Below, in pieces: positions 13,116-20,958 of a stretch of 64,000 nt of DNA (position 1 is its first letter; each line of letters starts with the position of its first letter). The stretch is from assembly GCF_001651875.1 (NCBI RefSeq), contig NZ_LNQB01000060.1:29622-93621 (forward strand), given 5' to 3'. Origin of the DNA: Sinorhizobium saheli (lineage in GTDB: Bacteria; Pseudomonadota; Alphaproteobacteria; Rhizobiales; Rhizobiaceae). Made by a program: the position numbers and the translations under genes. The notes beneath the pieces are model-generated. The model saw only the letters and a program-made list of their open reading frames with translations. It was not told the DNA's origin and ran no database searches.

Positions 13116-13159
13116 GCCCTCTCGCAATACCGTAATTCGGGAAAACCTCCGCTTTTACG

Positions 13160-13362
13160 TTGACAAATCAGCGATCGGTGCGTAAAGACCCGCCCAACGC
13201 CGGGCAGCGATGCCCGGTGTTTCATTTGACATGTCCCGTGGCTTCCCCGCGTCCGCGTGATCGCGAGAGGCCTGTCAGAACTCCCAAAATGAGTTCAGAG
13301 GAGGGCGTGTTTCCTTGACCGGTTTGGCAGCAAACCGGCGTAACGCTTTGAAAGGAAATGCG
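13160..13362 (+). promoter_or_regulatory. rpsD promoter and structured leader
   Basis: TTGACA (13160-13165), a 17-bp spacer and TAAAGA (13183-13188) make a plausible sigma-70 promoter. Downstream lie three stem-loops: CCGGGCA/TGCCCGG (13200-13217, followed by a TGTTT run, so terminator-like), GAACTC/GAGTTC (13278-13296) and a perfect CCGGTTTG-GCAG-CAAACCGG (13319-13338) just before the AAGGA ribosome site. S4 proteins repress their own mRNA in other bacteria, so an autoregulatory leader is possible. The first hairpin may instead end the upstream ATPase gene. Confidence 0.45.
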
Positions 13363-13980
13363 ATGAGCAAGCGCGAATCGTCCAAGTACAAAATTGACCG
13401 CCGCATGGGCGAAAACATCTGGGGCCGCCCGAAGTCCCCGGTCAACCGTCGTGAATACGGCCCGGGCCAGCACGGCCAGCGCCGCAAGTCCAAGCTCTCC
13501 GACTTCGGCGTGCAGCTGCGCGCCAAGCAGAAGCTGAAGGGCTACTACGGCGACATCCGTGAAAAGCAGTTCCGCGCGATCTTCGCCGAAGCTTCGCGCC
13601 GCAAGGGCGACACCCCGGAGAACCTGATCGGCCTGCTCGAGTCGCGCCTCGACGCGATCGTCTACCGCGCCAAGTTCGTGCCGACCGTCTTCGCCGCCCG
13701 CCAGTTCGTCAACCATGGCCACGTCAAGGTCAACGGCGTCCGCGTCAACATCGGTTCCTACCGTTGCAAGCCGGGCGACGTCATCGAAATCCGTGAAAAG
13801 TCCAAGCAGCTCGTTTCGGTTCTCGAAGCCGTACAGCTCGCCGAGCGCGATGTTCCGGATTACGTCGAAGCCGATCACAACAAGATGGTCGCGACCTATG
13901 TTCGCGTTCCCTCGCTCTCCGACGTACCGTACCCGGTCGTCATGGAGCCGCACCTGGTCGTCGAATTCTATTCGCGTTAA
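13363..13980 (+). CDS. rpsD: 30S ribosomal protein S4
   Basis: 205 residues, full length. It binds 16S rRNA early in small-subunit assembly and lines the mRNA entry channel. The S4 RNA-binding fold is visible ([33 protein letters not shown]). The start [21 protein letters not shown] is family-typical, with AAGGAAAT upstream. The N-terminal zinc Cys ligands of some S4 proteins are absent, as usual for alphaproteobacteria. Codon use is strongly biased to C-ending codons, consistent with high expression. It stands apart from the alpha operon genes and has its own terminator. Confidence 0.98.
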   Translation: MSKRESSKYKIDRRMGENIWGRPKSPVNRREYGPGQHGQRRKSKLSDFGVQLRAKQKLKGYYGDIREKQFRAIFAEASRRKGDTPENLIGLLESRLDAIVYRAKFVPTVFAARQFVNHGHVKVNGVRVNIGSYRCKPGDVIEIREKSKQLVSVLEAVQLAERDVPDYVEADHNKMVATYVRVPSLSDVPYPVVMEPHLVVEFYSR

Positions 13981-14003
13981 TCGGGCTTGGCCTTGTGAAC
14001 TTG

Positions 14004-14032
14004 AAAAAACCGCCCGAACGGGCGGTTTTTTT
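14004..14032 (+). terminator. strong intrinsic terminator after rpsD
   Basis: AACCGCCC-GAAC-GGGCGGTT stem (14008-14027) flanked by A6 upstream and T7 downstream. Confidence 0.93.
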
Positions 14033-14076
14033 GTACGGAATGCCGGATTTTCCCGTTCGATAGCGAGGAGTGCCGT

Positions 14077-15024
14077 ATGCTTGAGCAGAAAGCGCCGCAG
14101 GATCTTCAGGCGATCATCGACGGCATCTATCAAGAGTTGACGCCGCGCCTCGGCGAGGGCAAGGTCGCCGATTACATCCCGCAGCTTGCCCGCGTCGATG
14201 CGCGTCATTTCGGAATGACGGTCGTCACGACCGGGGGTGAGGTCTATCGCGTCGGCGACGCGGAAGTGCCATTCTCGATCCAGAGCATTTCCAAGGTGAT
14301 CACGCTGACGCTGGCGCTCGGCAAGCACGGCGAGAACATCTGGCATCGGGTCGGGCGCGAGCCGTCGGGTTCGCCCTTCAATTCGATCGTGCAGTTGGAG
14401 CATGAGGGCGGAAAGCCGCGCAATCCGTTCATCAATGCCGGTGCAATCACGATCAGCGACCTCATCCTCGCCGGCCATACGCCGAGGGAACTGATCGGCG
14501 AGATCGTGCGTTTCGTGCGCTATCTCGCCGATGACGAGACGATCGTGATCGATCACGAGGTCGCCCGCTCGGAAACGGCGACCGGCTTCCGCAATGTGGC
14601 GCTTGCCAATTTCATGCGCTCCTTCGGCCGGCTCGATCATCCGGTCGAGCATGTTCTCGGCGTCTATTTCCATCATTGCGCCTTGGCCATGACCTGCAGC
14701 CAGCTTGCCAAGGCGGGACTGTTTCTGGCGGCCGGCGGCACAAATCCGCTGACCGGCCATTCCGTCGTCTCGCGCCAGCGCGCCCGACGCATCAATGCGC
14801 TGATGCTCACCTGCGGCCACTATGACGGTTCCGGCGATTTTGCCTACCGCGTCGGCCTGCCCGGCAAGAGCGGCGTCGGCGGTGGCATCCTGGCGGTAGC
14901 GCCGGGGAAGGCCTCCGTTGCCGTCTGGTCGCCAGGGCTCAACGAATACGGCAATTCGCTGCTCGGCTCGCTGGCGCTCGAGATGCTCGCCGCGCGCACC
15001 GGCTGGTCGGTGTTCGGGCCGTGA
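14077..15024 (+). CDS. glsA: glutaminase (serine beta-lactamase-like fold)
   Basis: Hydrolyses glutamine to glutamate and ammonia. 315 residues. The SxxK catalytic pair S70-K73 lies in [10 protein letters not shown]. Other family blocks are intact: [25 protein letters not shown], and [12 protein letters not shown], which contains the KSG triad. GAGGAG 8-12 nt before the ATG fixes the start. It lies behind the rpsD terminator and is followed after 100 bp by ttcA. Rhizobia hold several glutaminases; this one has no nitrogen-regulatory site that I could recognise. Confidence 0.95.
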   Translation: MLEQKAPQDLQAIIDGIYQELTPRLGEGKVADYIPQLARVDARHFGMTVVTTGGEVYRVGDAEVPFSIQSISKVITLTLALGKHGENIWHRVGREPSGSPFNSIVQLEHEGGKPRNPFINAGAITISDLILAGHTPRELIGEIVRFVRYLADDETIVIDHEVARSETATGFRNVALANFMRSFGRLDHPVEHVLGVYFHHCALAMTCSQLAKAGLFLAAGGTNPLTGHSVVSRQRARRINALMLTCGHYDGSGDFAYRVGLPGKSGVGGGILAVAPGKASVAVWSPGLNEYGNSLLGSLALEMLAARTGWSVFGP

Positions 15025-15124
15025 TCGCCTGGGGGCCGACCGAGACCATTTTCCCTTGATCTTCGGCGCTTTCCGGGGCAAGTGCTCGTCAATGCACATC
15101 CGAGGTCAGCAATCCGAGACTGCC

Positions 15125-16009
15125 ATGGAACTCGCACATACGCACGACACGGCGGAGACCGCCGTCGAAGCAGATGAAATTGGTCCTAATGCCGATACCC
15201 ATCCGCTTTTCGCGCGGATGCCGTCCTCTGTCTCCTTCAACAAGCTCAGGAAACGCCTGCTGAGACAGGTGCGGCAGGCGCTCGACGAGTTCGGCATGCT
15301 GAACGGGGCCAAGCGCTGGCTTGTCGGCCTCTCCGGCGGCAAGGACAGTTACAGCCTGCTGGCGCTGTTGCTGGATCTGAAATGGCGGGGGCTTCTGCCG
15401 GTCGAGCTCGTCGCCTGCAACCTCGATCAGGGGCAGCCGAATTTTCCGAAGCACATTCTTCCGGACTATCTTTCGTCGATCGGTGTCGAGCACCGCATCG
15501 AATACCGCGACACCTATTCGATCGTGAAGGAGAAGGTTCCGACGGGGGCGACCTACTGCTCGCTCTGTTCGCGGCTCCGGCGCGGCAATCTCTATCGCAT
15601 CGCACGCGAGGAGGGTTGCGATGCGCTGGTGCTCGGACATCATCGCGAGGACATCCTCGAGACCTTCTTCATGAACCTTTTCCATGGCGGACGACTGGCG
15701 TCGATGCCGGCCAAGCTCCTCAACGACGAGGGCGACCTGATGGTGCTCAGGCCGCTCGCCTATGCGGCGGAAGAGGATCTCGCCAGGTTCGCCGCGGCGA
15801 TGGAATTTCCGATCATCCCCTGCGACCTTTGCGGTTCGCAGGACGGTCTCGAGCGCAACGCGATGAAGGCAATGCTCGCCGATATCGAGCGGCGCATGCC
15901 GGGCCGCAAGGATACGATGCTGCGCGCGCTCGCCCATGTGAACCCGTCGCACCTGCTCGATCCGAAGCTGTTCGATTTCCGTTCTCTCTCCCCGGAGCCC
16001 AAGGAATGA
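15125..16009 (+). CDS. ttcA: tRNA 2-thiocytidine-32 synthetase
   Basis: 294 residues from this ATG. An ATP-pyrophosphatase with PP-loop SGGKDS (70-75) and the Cys residues expected to hold a [4Fe-4S] cluster: C145 and C148 in CSLC, and C236 in PCDLCG. It thiolates C32 of certain tRNAs. An earlier in-frame ATG at 15092 would add 11 residues; neither start has a strong ribosome site. The stop overlaps the ATG of the next gene (ATGA), so the two are coupled. Thiolation draws sulfur from a cysteine desulfurase, two of which are encoded at 56.7 and 61.6 kb. Confidence 0.94.
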   Translation: MELAHTHDTAETAVEADEIGPNADTHPLFARMPSSVSFNKLRKRLLRQVRQALDEFGMLNGAKRWLVGLSGGKDSYSLLALLLDLKWRGLLPVELVACNLDQGQPNFPKHILPDYLSSIGVEHRIEYRDTYSIVKEKVPTGATYCSLCSRLRRGNLYRIAREEGCDALVLGHHREDILETFFMNLFHGGRLASMPAKLLNDEGDLMVLRPLAYAAEEDLARFAAAMEFPIIPCDLCGSQDGLERNAMKAMLADIERRMPGRKDTMLRALAHVNPSHLLDPKLFDFRSLSPEPKE

Positions 16010-16823
16010 GCCATTCCATCGACATCGCCGCGCTCGCCAACCTTCTGCAGGAGGCGGCGGTGAAGGAAATCCTGCCGCGCTTCCGCAATCTCGGCTCGGG
16101 CGACGTGCGGATGAAGACGGAGGCGATCGACCTCGTCACCGAGGGCGACGAGGCGGCCGAGCGGCTGATCAAAGCGAGGGTCGATGCGATCGCGCCGGGG
16201 GCCGTCTTCATCGGCGAGGAATCGGTCGCGGCCGACCCGGCGCTCCTCGACAAGCTGGCCGGTGCCGATCTCGCAATCGTCGTCGATCCGATCGACGGAA
16301 CCTTCAATTTCGCCTGCCGCTCTTCGGCGTGATGGCGAGCATTGTCGCTCGTGGCGAGACGGTGGCAGGCATCATCTACGATCCGCTTGGCAACGACTGG
16401 GTCATCGCGGAGAAGGGTTCCGGTGCCTGGATGTGCCGTTCCGACGGCTCGCAGGAAAAGTTGTCGGTGACCGCCGGCGTGCCGCTCGAAAACATGGTCG
16501 GCATCGCCTCGACCGCCTTCTACAAGGAAGATGACCGCCGGGTTGTCATGGGCAATCTGGTGAAGGTGAGGGTCGCCACCAGCTATCGCTGCGCCGCGCA
16601 CGAGTACCGCATCTTTGCCGGCGGCCATCTGCATTTCCTGATGTATCAGAAGCTGATGCCCTGGGATCATCTCGCCGGCACGCTGATTGCCGAGGAGGCC
16701 GGCGCCTATGCCGCCCGCTTCGACGGCTCCCGCTATCTGCCGGCGCACACCAATGGCGGGCTGCTTCTGGCGACGGACAGGGAGAGCTGGGAAGCGCTGC
16801 GGCGCAAGGTCTTCACCATCTGA
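16006..16823 (+). pseudogene. inositol-monophosphatase-family gene split by a frameshift
   Basis: The first frame (16006-16332) encodes [17 protein letters not shown] to residue 108, with the metal-site motifs FIGEES (E71/E72) and DPIDGTFNF (D94, D97). It then runs into CRSSA and a stop. The family continues after NF with two residues and a LPxFGV block; LPLFGVMASIVARGE is found in another frame from about 16310. That frame continues to 16823 with the remaining motifs (MPWDHLAGTLIAEEAG). The joint looks like a net loss of one base, perhaps a 7-base deletion near 16312. No later signs of decay are seen, so a recent mutation or a sequencing error is likely. Intact, it would be a Mg-dependent phosphatase (SuhB/CysQ-like). 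Confidence 0.85.
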
Positions 16824-16848
16824 GACAAGGTCGCATACGCTAGGAGAA

Positions 16849-16881
16849 GAGCCCGCCCGGGACAGCCGAGCGGGCTTTTTC
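16849..16881. terminator. bidirectional intrinsic terminator
   Basis: AGCCCGC (16850-16856) pairs with GCGGGCT (16870-16876), followed by TTTTT on the plus strand. It sits between the phosphatase remnant and the convergent exporter gene. Confidence 0.85.
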
Positions 16882-16882
16882 G

Positions 16883-18193
16883 TCACATATGGCCGCCGCC
16901 ATGTTCGTGCGCTCCATCCTTGTCGCCCGGGTGGGTGAAGAGCTTTCCTTGTTCGGCCCACAAGGTCGCGAGCGTCGTGAACAGGCCGAACAGGGCGAAG
17001 CCACCGAACAGGGGCTGCAGCGTGCCATTGAAAAGCTGGCCGATGCCGGCGCCGAGCAGCGTTCCGCCGGTCGTCGACACAAAGCCGGTGATCGCGGTCG
17101 CCGTGCCGGCCAGATGCCCCATTGGCTCGAGGCTGATGGCGGTGAAGTTCGTGGCGATGACGGCGAAGAACATCAGGAGGATCGTGAAGAGCAGATAGCT
17201 GATCGCGAAGGCCGGCGTGCCGGCGAGCGACAGGGCGTAGCCAATCGCTGCAAGCAGGGTGAAGAGAAGCATCGCGGCGTGCGAGATACGGCGCATGCCG
17301 AAACGGCGGACGAAGAAGCCGTTGGCGAAATTGGCGACCGCAATGCCGCCCGCCGTGCCCGCAAAGGCGATCGGCAGCCACTCGCCGAGGCCGTAGATTT
17401 CTCCGAAGATCTGCTGGACGGTGACGATATAGCCGCAGATAACGGCCGAGAAGAGCGTCAACCCGATCATGTAGCCGCAGGTTATGCGGTTCGTGAGAAC
17501 GGTGCGGAATCCGGAGAGCACGGCGCCGACGGAAAGCGACAAACGTTCCTCGTGCGGCAGGGACTCCCTCATCCGGGTCAGCGCCCAGGTGAACAGGACG
17601 GCGCCGATGACGCCGATCAGGATGAAGATCCAGTGCCAGCTGGCATGGACGACGACAAGCTGGCCAAGCGAGGGAGCGACGATCGGAACGATCATGAAGA
17701 CGATCATGACGTAGGACATGACCCGCGCCATTTCGCGGCCGCCGAAACAGTCGCGGACGATCGCCATAGTCGTGATGCGGATGGCGGCGGCACCGATTCC
17801 CTGGACGAAGCGCAAGGCGAGCAGCGCTTCAAAGCTTGCCGACCGGGAGGCGGCGAACGAGGCGAGCGTGAAGAAGGCGAGGCCGCCGAGCAGCACCATG
17901 CGCCGGCCGAAGGCGTCCGAAAGGCTGCCGAAGAAAATCTGCGAGAGGCCGAAGCCGAGCAGGAAGACGCCGATGACGAGCTGGGCGTCGTTCGCATTTG
18001 CAATGTCGAACGACTTGCCGATGCTCTGAAGGGCGGGCAGCATGCTGTCGATCGCCAGCGCGACGCTGGCGGTCATCACGGCAATGGTGAAGATGAACTC
18101 GGCGAGCCCCATCTTGATGCGTGCCGCGCCGGAAACCGCGTCGACATGTTCGGCCCGGTGGGCGATTGAAGATTCTTGCGAGACGGAAGACAT
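16883..18193 (-). CDS. MFS drug exporter, Bcr/CflA type, with His-rich tail
   Basis: 436 residues, 12 predicted membrane helices. The inter-helix 2-3 motif GSLSDAFGRRMVLLGG and the helix 5 region (IVPIVAPSLGQLV) mark the drug:H+ antiporter family. The C-terminus is HEHGGGHM, unusual in this family and possibly metal-binding. It is the downstream member of a two-gene unit, 51 bp after a close paralogue. Both genes share organisation and local sequence (IAVMTASVALAIDSMLPALQSIGKSF versus the partner's SINALSIDIMLPGLQEIGASL), which suggests tandem duplication. Substrate unknown. Confidence 0.9.
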   Translation of the reverse strand: MSSVSQESSIAHRAEHVDAVSGAARIKMGLAEFIFTIAVMTASVALAIDSMLPALQSIGKSFDIANANDAQLVIGVFLLGFGLSQIFFGSLSDAFGRRMVLLGGLAFFTLASFAASRSASFEALLALRFVQGIGAAAIRITTMAIVRDCFGGREMARVMSYVMIVFMIVPIVAPSLGQLVVVHASWHWIFILIGVIGAVLFTWALTRMRESLPHEERLSLSVGAVLSGFRTVLTNRITCGYMIGLTLFSAVICGYIVTVQQIFGEIYGLGEWLPIAFAGTAGGIAVANFANGFFVRRFGMRRISHAAMLLFTLLAAIGYALSLAGTPAFAISYLLFTILLMFFAVIATNFTAISLEPMGHLAGTATAITGFVSTTGGTLLGAGIGQLFNGTLQPLFGGFALFGLFTTLATLWAEQGKLFTHPGDKDGAHEHGGGHM

Positions 18194-18244
18194 TGTCGAA
18201 TATCCCTGGAAAGGCGAAATGGCAGGATAAAAAAGGCGGTCCGG

Positions 18245-19483
18245 TCAGGCGGCCGGGTTCTGCGGTTTGAAAAGCCTGCCGCCCTCGGCGACGAGGACGA
18301 AAGCGAGGGCGAGCACCGCCACGGTGAGAAACCCGATCGCGAGCGGCGTCACGGTGCCGTCGAAGGCCTGGCCGATCAACGCGCCGATGAGCGTGCCGCC
18401 GACCGTCTGCATGAAGCCGAGCACGGAGGAGGCGGTTCCGGCCACATGGCCGAGCGGCTCCATCGCCATGGCGTTGAAATTCGCCGCGATCAGGCCGAAC
18501 TGGAACATTGCCACCGCCTGAAGGAGGACGAAGAGCACCAGCGGCAGCGGGCCGATCAACGACAGTACCGACCAGACGAAGCTTGCCAAGGCGAAACCGA
18601 GAAGCGCCGCATGGGACAGCGCGCGCATGCCGAACCGTTGGACGAGACGCGAATTGATGAAGGAGGCAACCGCCATCATGCCGGCGAAAGTCGCGAAGAC
18701 CGCCGGAAACCAGATCCCGAGGCCGTAGACGCCGACGAGTACCTGCTGCGCCGAGTTGACGAAGCCGAACAGGCTGCCGAAGATCACCGACGTCGCCAGC
18801 GTGTAGAGCAGGGCCAGGCGATTGGTGAGAACGATCCTGAAGCCATCGAGGATTGCCGTAGCGGTGAAAGCGCGCCGGTTGTCCGGCGCGAGCGTTTCGC
18901 GAAGCCCAAGGGCAACGAGGGCTGCGACGACGACCGCAAACAGTGCGATCACGACGAAGATCATGTGCCACTCGGAGAAGAGCATGATCAATTGTCCGAC
19001 GCTCGGCGCGACGACGGGAACGATCATGAACACCATCATCACCAGCGACATGATCTCGGCCATCTGACGACCGCCATAGACGTCGCGGACGATCGAAACG
19101 GTGACGACGCGGGTCGCCGCAGCGCCGACGCCCTGGACGAAACGGAAGGCGAGCAGTGCCGAGAAGGTGGGTACGAACACGATCGCGAGTGCGCAGGCCC
19201 CATAAAGCGCCAGTCCGCCCAGGAGCGGTGCCTTGCGGCCGAACCGGTCGGACACGGGGCCGAAGAAGAGTTGAGCGGAGCCCATGCCGATCAGATAGGC
19301 GCTGAGGACATATTGCCGATGGTTCTCATCGGCAACGCCGAGGCTCGCGCCGATTTCCTGCAGTCCCGGCAGCATGATGTCGATCGACAGCGCATTGATC
19401 GACATCAGCATGGCCATCAGCGCAATGAACCGGACCTTCGTCAGTCCCGAGGTCGCGGCGGTGTGGTCTAGTGGCTTTGTCAT
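18245..19483 (-). CDS. MFS drug exporter, Bcr/CflA type
   Basis: 412 residues from MTKPLDH. The start was chosen because an AGGATAT lies 7-13 nt before it; the 24-residue upstream extension is Arg/Pro-rich and unlike a membrane protein N-terminus. Twelve helices are expected, with the GPVSDRFGRKAPLL antiporter motif and VVAPSVGQLIM in helix 5. First gene of the exporter pair. The upstream region has a palindrome that could be the operator of a local repressor, but no regulator gene is adjacent. Confidence 0.9.
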   Translation of the reverse strand: MTKPLDHTAATSGLTKVRFIALMAMLMSINALSIDIMLPGLQEIGASLGVADENHRQYVLSAYLIGMGSAQLFFGPVSDRFGRKAPLLGGLALYGACALAIVFVPTFSALLAFRFVQGVGAAATRVVTVSIVRDVYGGRQMAEIMSLVMMVFMIVPVVAPSVGQLIMLFSEWHMIFVVIALFAVVVAALVALGLRETLAPDNRRAFTATAILDGFRIVLTNRLALLYTLATSVIFGSLFGFVNSAQQVLVGVYGLGIWFPAVFATFAGMMAVASFINSRLVQRFGMRALSHAALLGFALASFVWSVLSLIGPLPLVLFVLLQAVAMFQFGLIAANFNAMAMEPLGHVAGTASSVLGFMQTVGGTLIGALIGQAFDGTVTPLAIGFLTVAVLALAFVLVAEGGRLFKPQNPAA

Positions 19484-19561
19484 TTCAATATATCCTGCCG
19501 GCTGCCGGTCGCATGCAGCCGGTCTCGATCGCCGCGCTGAGCCGACGCGCGGCATGGGTTC

Positions 19562-19593
19562 CTGAATTGTTGAATTCCGCTGAATAAATTCAG
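19562..19593. promoter_or_regulatory. candidate operator upstream of the exporter pair
   Basis: CTGAATAAATTCAG (19580-19593) is an inverted repeat with 6-bp arms. A partial copy CTGAATTGTTGAATTC lies directly beside it (19562-19577). The location, about 80-120 bp before the exporter start, is right for a TetR/MarR-type repressor. The regulator is unknown. Confidence 0.4.
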
Positions 19594-19786
19594 TCTTTTA
19601 TGAGTCGGGCAGGACGCGGTTGAGCGACGCTGCGGTATTGCAAAAGGCAGCTACGGCCCGCCGGCCGGACGCAAAAACCTTCAATTGCACTTCAGGCAGG
19701 CGCTCACCTTGTAACCGGCTTGAACTTCGCCGCCTGCTCATGAAGTGCGCGGAAAATTAGAAACCTGGAATGTATCTCCGGAATCG

Positions 19787-19812
19787 AAAAAGGCGGTCAT
19801 CCCGCCTTTTTT
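19787..19812. terminator. bidirectional intrinsic terminator after grxD
   Basis: AAGGCGG-TCATC-CCGCCTT stem with A-run before and T6 after; on the minus strand it follows grxD. Confidence 0.88.
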
Positions 19813-19842
19813 GGAGTTTGCGAGGTGCCGGACCGGGAAGTG

Positions 19843-20178
19843 TCAGGCGGCACCCTTTACGGAGATACCCTTTTCCTGGAGATGCTGCTGCAGTTCGCCT
19901 GCCTGGAACATCTCGCGCACGATGTCGCAGCCGCCGATGAACTCGCCCTTCACGTAAAGCTGCGGAATGGTGGGCCAGTTGGAATAATCCTTGATGCCCT
20001 GGCGCAGATCCGCGTCGGCGAGCACGTCGATGCCCTTGTAGTCGACACCGACGTAATCGAGGATCTGCACGACCTGGCCGGAGAAACCACACTGCGGAAA
20101 CTGCGGCGTGCCCTTCATGAAGAGAACGACGTCGTTCGTCTTGACTTCGTTGTCGATGAAATCGTGGATTCCGCTCAT
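19843..20178 (-). CDS. grxD: monothiol glutaredoxin (CGFS type)
   Basis: 111 residues, single-domain Grx4/Grx5 class. The active-site CGFS (C30) and the glutathione-binding [19 protein letters not shown] segment are present. These proteins bind a bridging [2Fe-2S] cluster with glutathione and pass it to targets, often as a heterodimer with BolA, which is encoded two genes upstream here. Together they link iron-sulfur supply to iron sensing. It ends at a bidirectional terminator, so it is last in its unit. Confidence 0.96.
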   Translation of the reverse strand: MSGIHDFIDNEVKTNDVVLFMKGTPQFPQCGFSGQVVQILDYVGVDYKGIDVLADADLRQGIKDYSNWPTIPQLYVKGEFIGGCDIVREMFQAGELQQHLQEKGISVKGAA

Positions 20179-20333
20179 GATGTCTTCCTTCCTGCGCCGG
20201 CTTCAAGGACCGGTGATATCGATTGCCGCTTAGATAGCACGCATGGACGCGCTTTTCATCACCCAATCGCAAAAATGTTGATGGTCCTCAAAGTTCGCCT
20301 TCCGCACGACTCTGCAGCAACTGCGCCAATCGA

Positions 20334-20579
20334 TCAGGCGGACCGGCGGCGCAGTTTGCTGCGGGCGGCGGCCGTGCGGCGGCGGCTCACCTGCTTTCTT
20401 GCCGGCTTGCGGATCGCGGCTTCGACGATTTCCGCGAGGAGGCCGCCGGCGGGCTTGGACTTCCCGGTCCGGCGCTTCGTCCGCTTCGTCGCCGTTCTCG
20501 TTGCGCCGGTCTTCTTGAGAACTTCCCTCAGCGCGCTTTCGACGACGCCGCTGACAAGCTCCTTTATCAGGTCGGCCAT
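20334..20579 (-). CDS. small Arg/Lys-rich protein between bolA and grxD, unknown function
   Basis: 81 residues. The N-terminus MADLIKELVSGVVESALREVLKK looks like an amphipathic helix. A short second helix of similar pattern (GLLAEIVEAAIRKPARKQ) follows, separated by a basic TRTATKRTKRRTGKSK linker. The tail is RSKLRRRSA. The predicted charge is very high, so nucleic-acid binding is possible. GGAG lies before the ATG, and the gene begins 6 bp after bolA ends, so it is probably co-transcribed with bolA. I do not recognise a domain. Confidence 0.65.
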   Translation of the reverse strand: MADLIKELVSGVVESALREVLKKTGATRTATKRTKRRTGKSKPAGGLLAEIVEAAIRKPARKQVSRRRTAAARSKLRRRSA

Positions 20580-20585
20580 TCCGGC

Positions 20586-20819
20586 TTACTCCGGGGCGCT
20601 GGTCTGAAGGGCAAGCGCGTGAAGTATGCCGCCCATATTGCCCTTGAGGGCGTTGTAGACCATCTGGTGCTGCTGGACGCGGGTCTTGCCGCGGAACTGC
20701 TCGGCCACGACTTCGGCGGCATAGTGGTCGCCGTCACCGGCCAGATCGCGGATCGTGACCTTAGCGCCGGGAATCCCGGCCTTGATCATGTCTTCGATGT
20801 CGCCTGGTGTCATGGGCAT
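20586..20819 (-). CDS. bolA: BolA-family protein
   Basis: 77 residues from MPMTPGDIEDMIKAGIPGAKV, behind AAGGAG at a 10-nt spacing; a longer in-frame start (20891) was rejected as low-complexity. The BolA core is complete, with AEVVAEQFRGKTRVQQHQMVYNAL and a His (RVQQHQ) in the position used as cluster ligand with glutaredoxin. Short BolA proteins of this kind (IbaG-like) pair with CGFS glutaredoxins. The grxD gene two positions downstream supports that. Confidence 0.92.
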   Translation of the reverse strand: MPMTPGDIEDMIKAGIPGAKVTIRDLAGDGDHYAAEVVAEQFRGKTRVQQHQMVYNALKGNMGGILHALALQTSAPE

Positions 20820-20899
20820 GATACGCGAACTCCTTGTCATTCTGCCGGGCGGCCGGCATCCGGCCGTCATCGATGACATCAAGGGAACCACGATTCAGG

Positions 20900-20950
20900 G
20901 GCGGAAAGCAAATGCTGATTTGCCTCTTGGCCCGCCCCTTTCGGGCCGGT
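20900..20950 (-). terminator. two hairpins between purL and bolA
   Basis: On the minus strand GGCCCG/CGGGCC (20929-20947) is followed by GCAAAT-CAGC-ATTTGC (20908-20923) and then TTTCC. This is a weak terminator signal for purL. Some read-through into bolA remains possible. Confidence 0.5.
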
Positions 20951-20958
20951 GTGCGGGG

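Larger units (their letters stand above)
19484..19842. other. intergenic region, exporter operon promoter / grxD terminator
   Basis: 359 bp with no gene found. The part nearest the exporters holds the palindrome at 19562-19593. The part nearest grxD holds an intrinsic terminator at 19787-19812. Nothing recognisable was seen in 19600-19780. Confidence 0.6.

Noticed and set aside
11376..13127. long open frame upstream of the 58-residue membrane protein
   Set aside because: Antisense to the HerA-like ATPase, with low-complexity Arg/Gly content. Only the last 58 codons look like protein.
13222..15099. 625-codon minus-strand frame opposite rpsD and glsA
   Set aside because: Shadow of two certain genes and spans a strong terminator.
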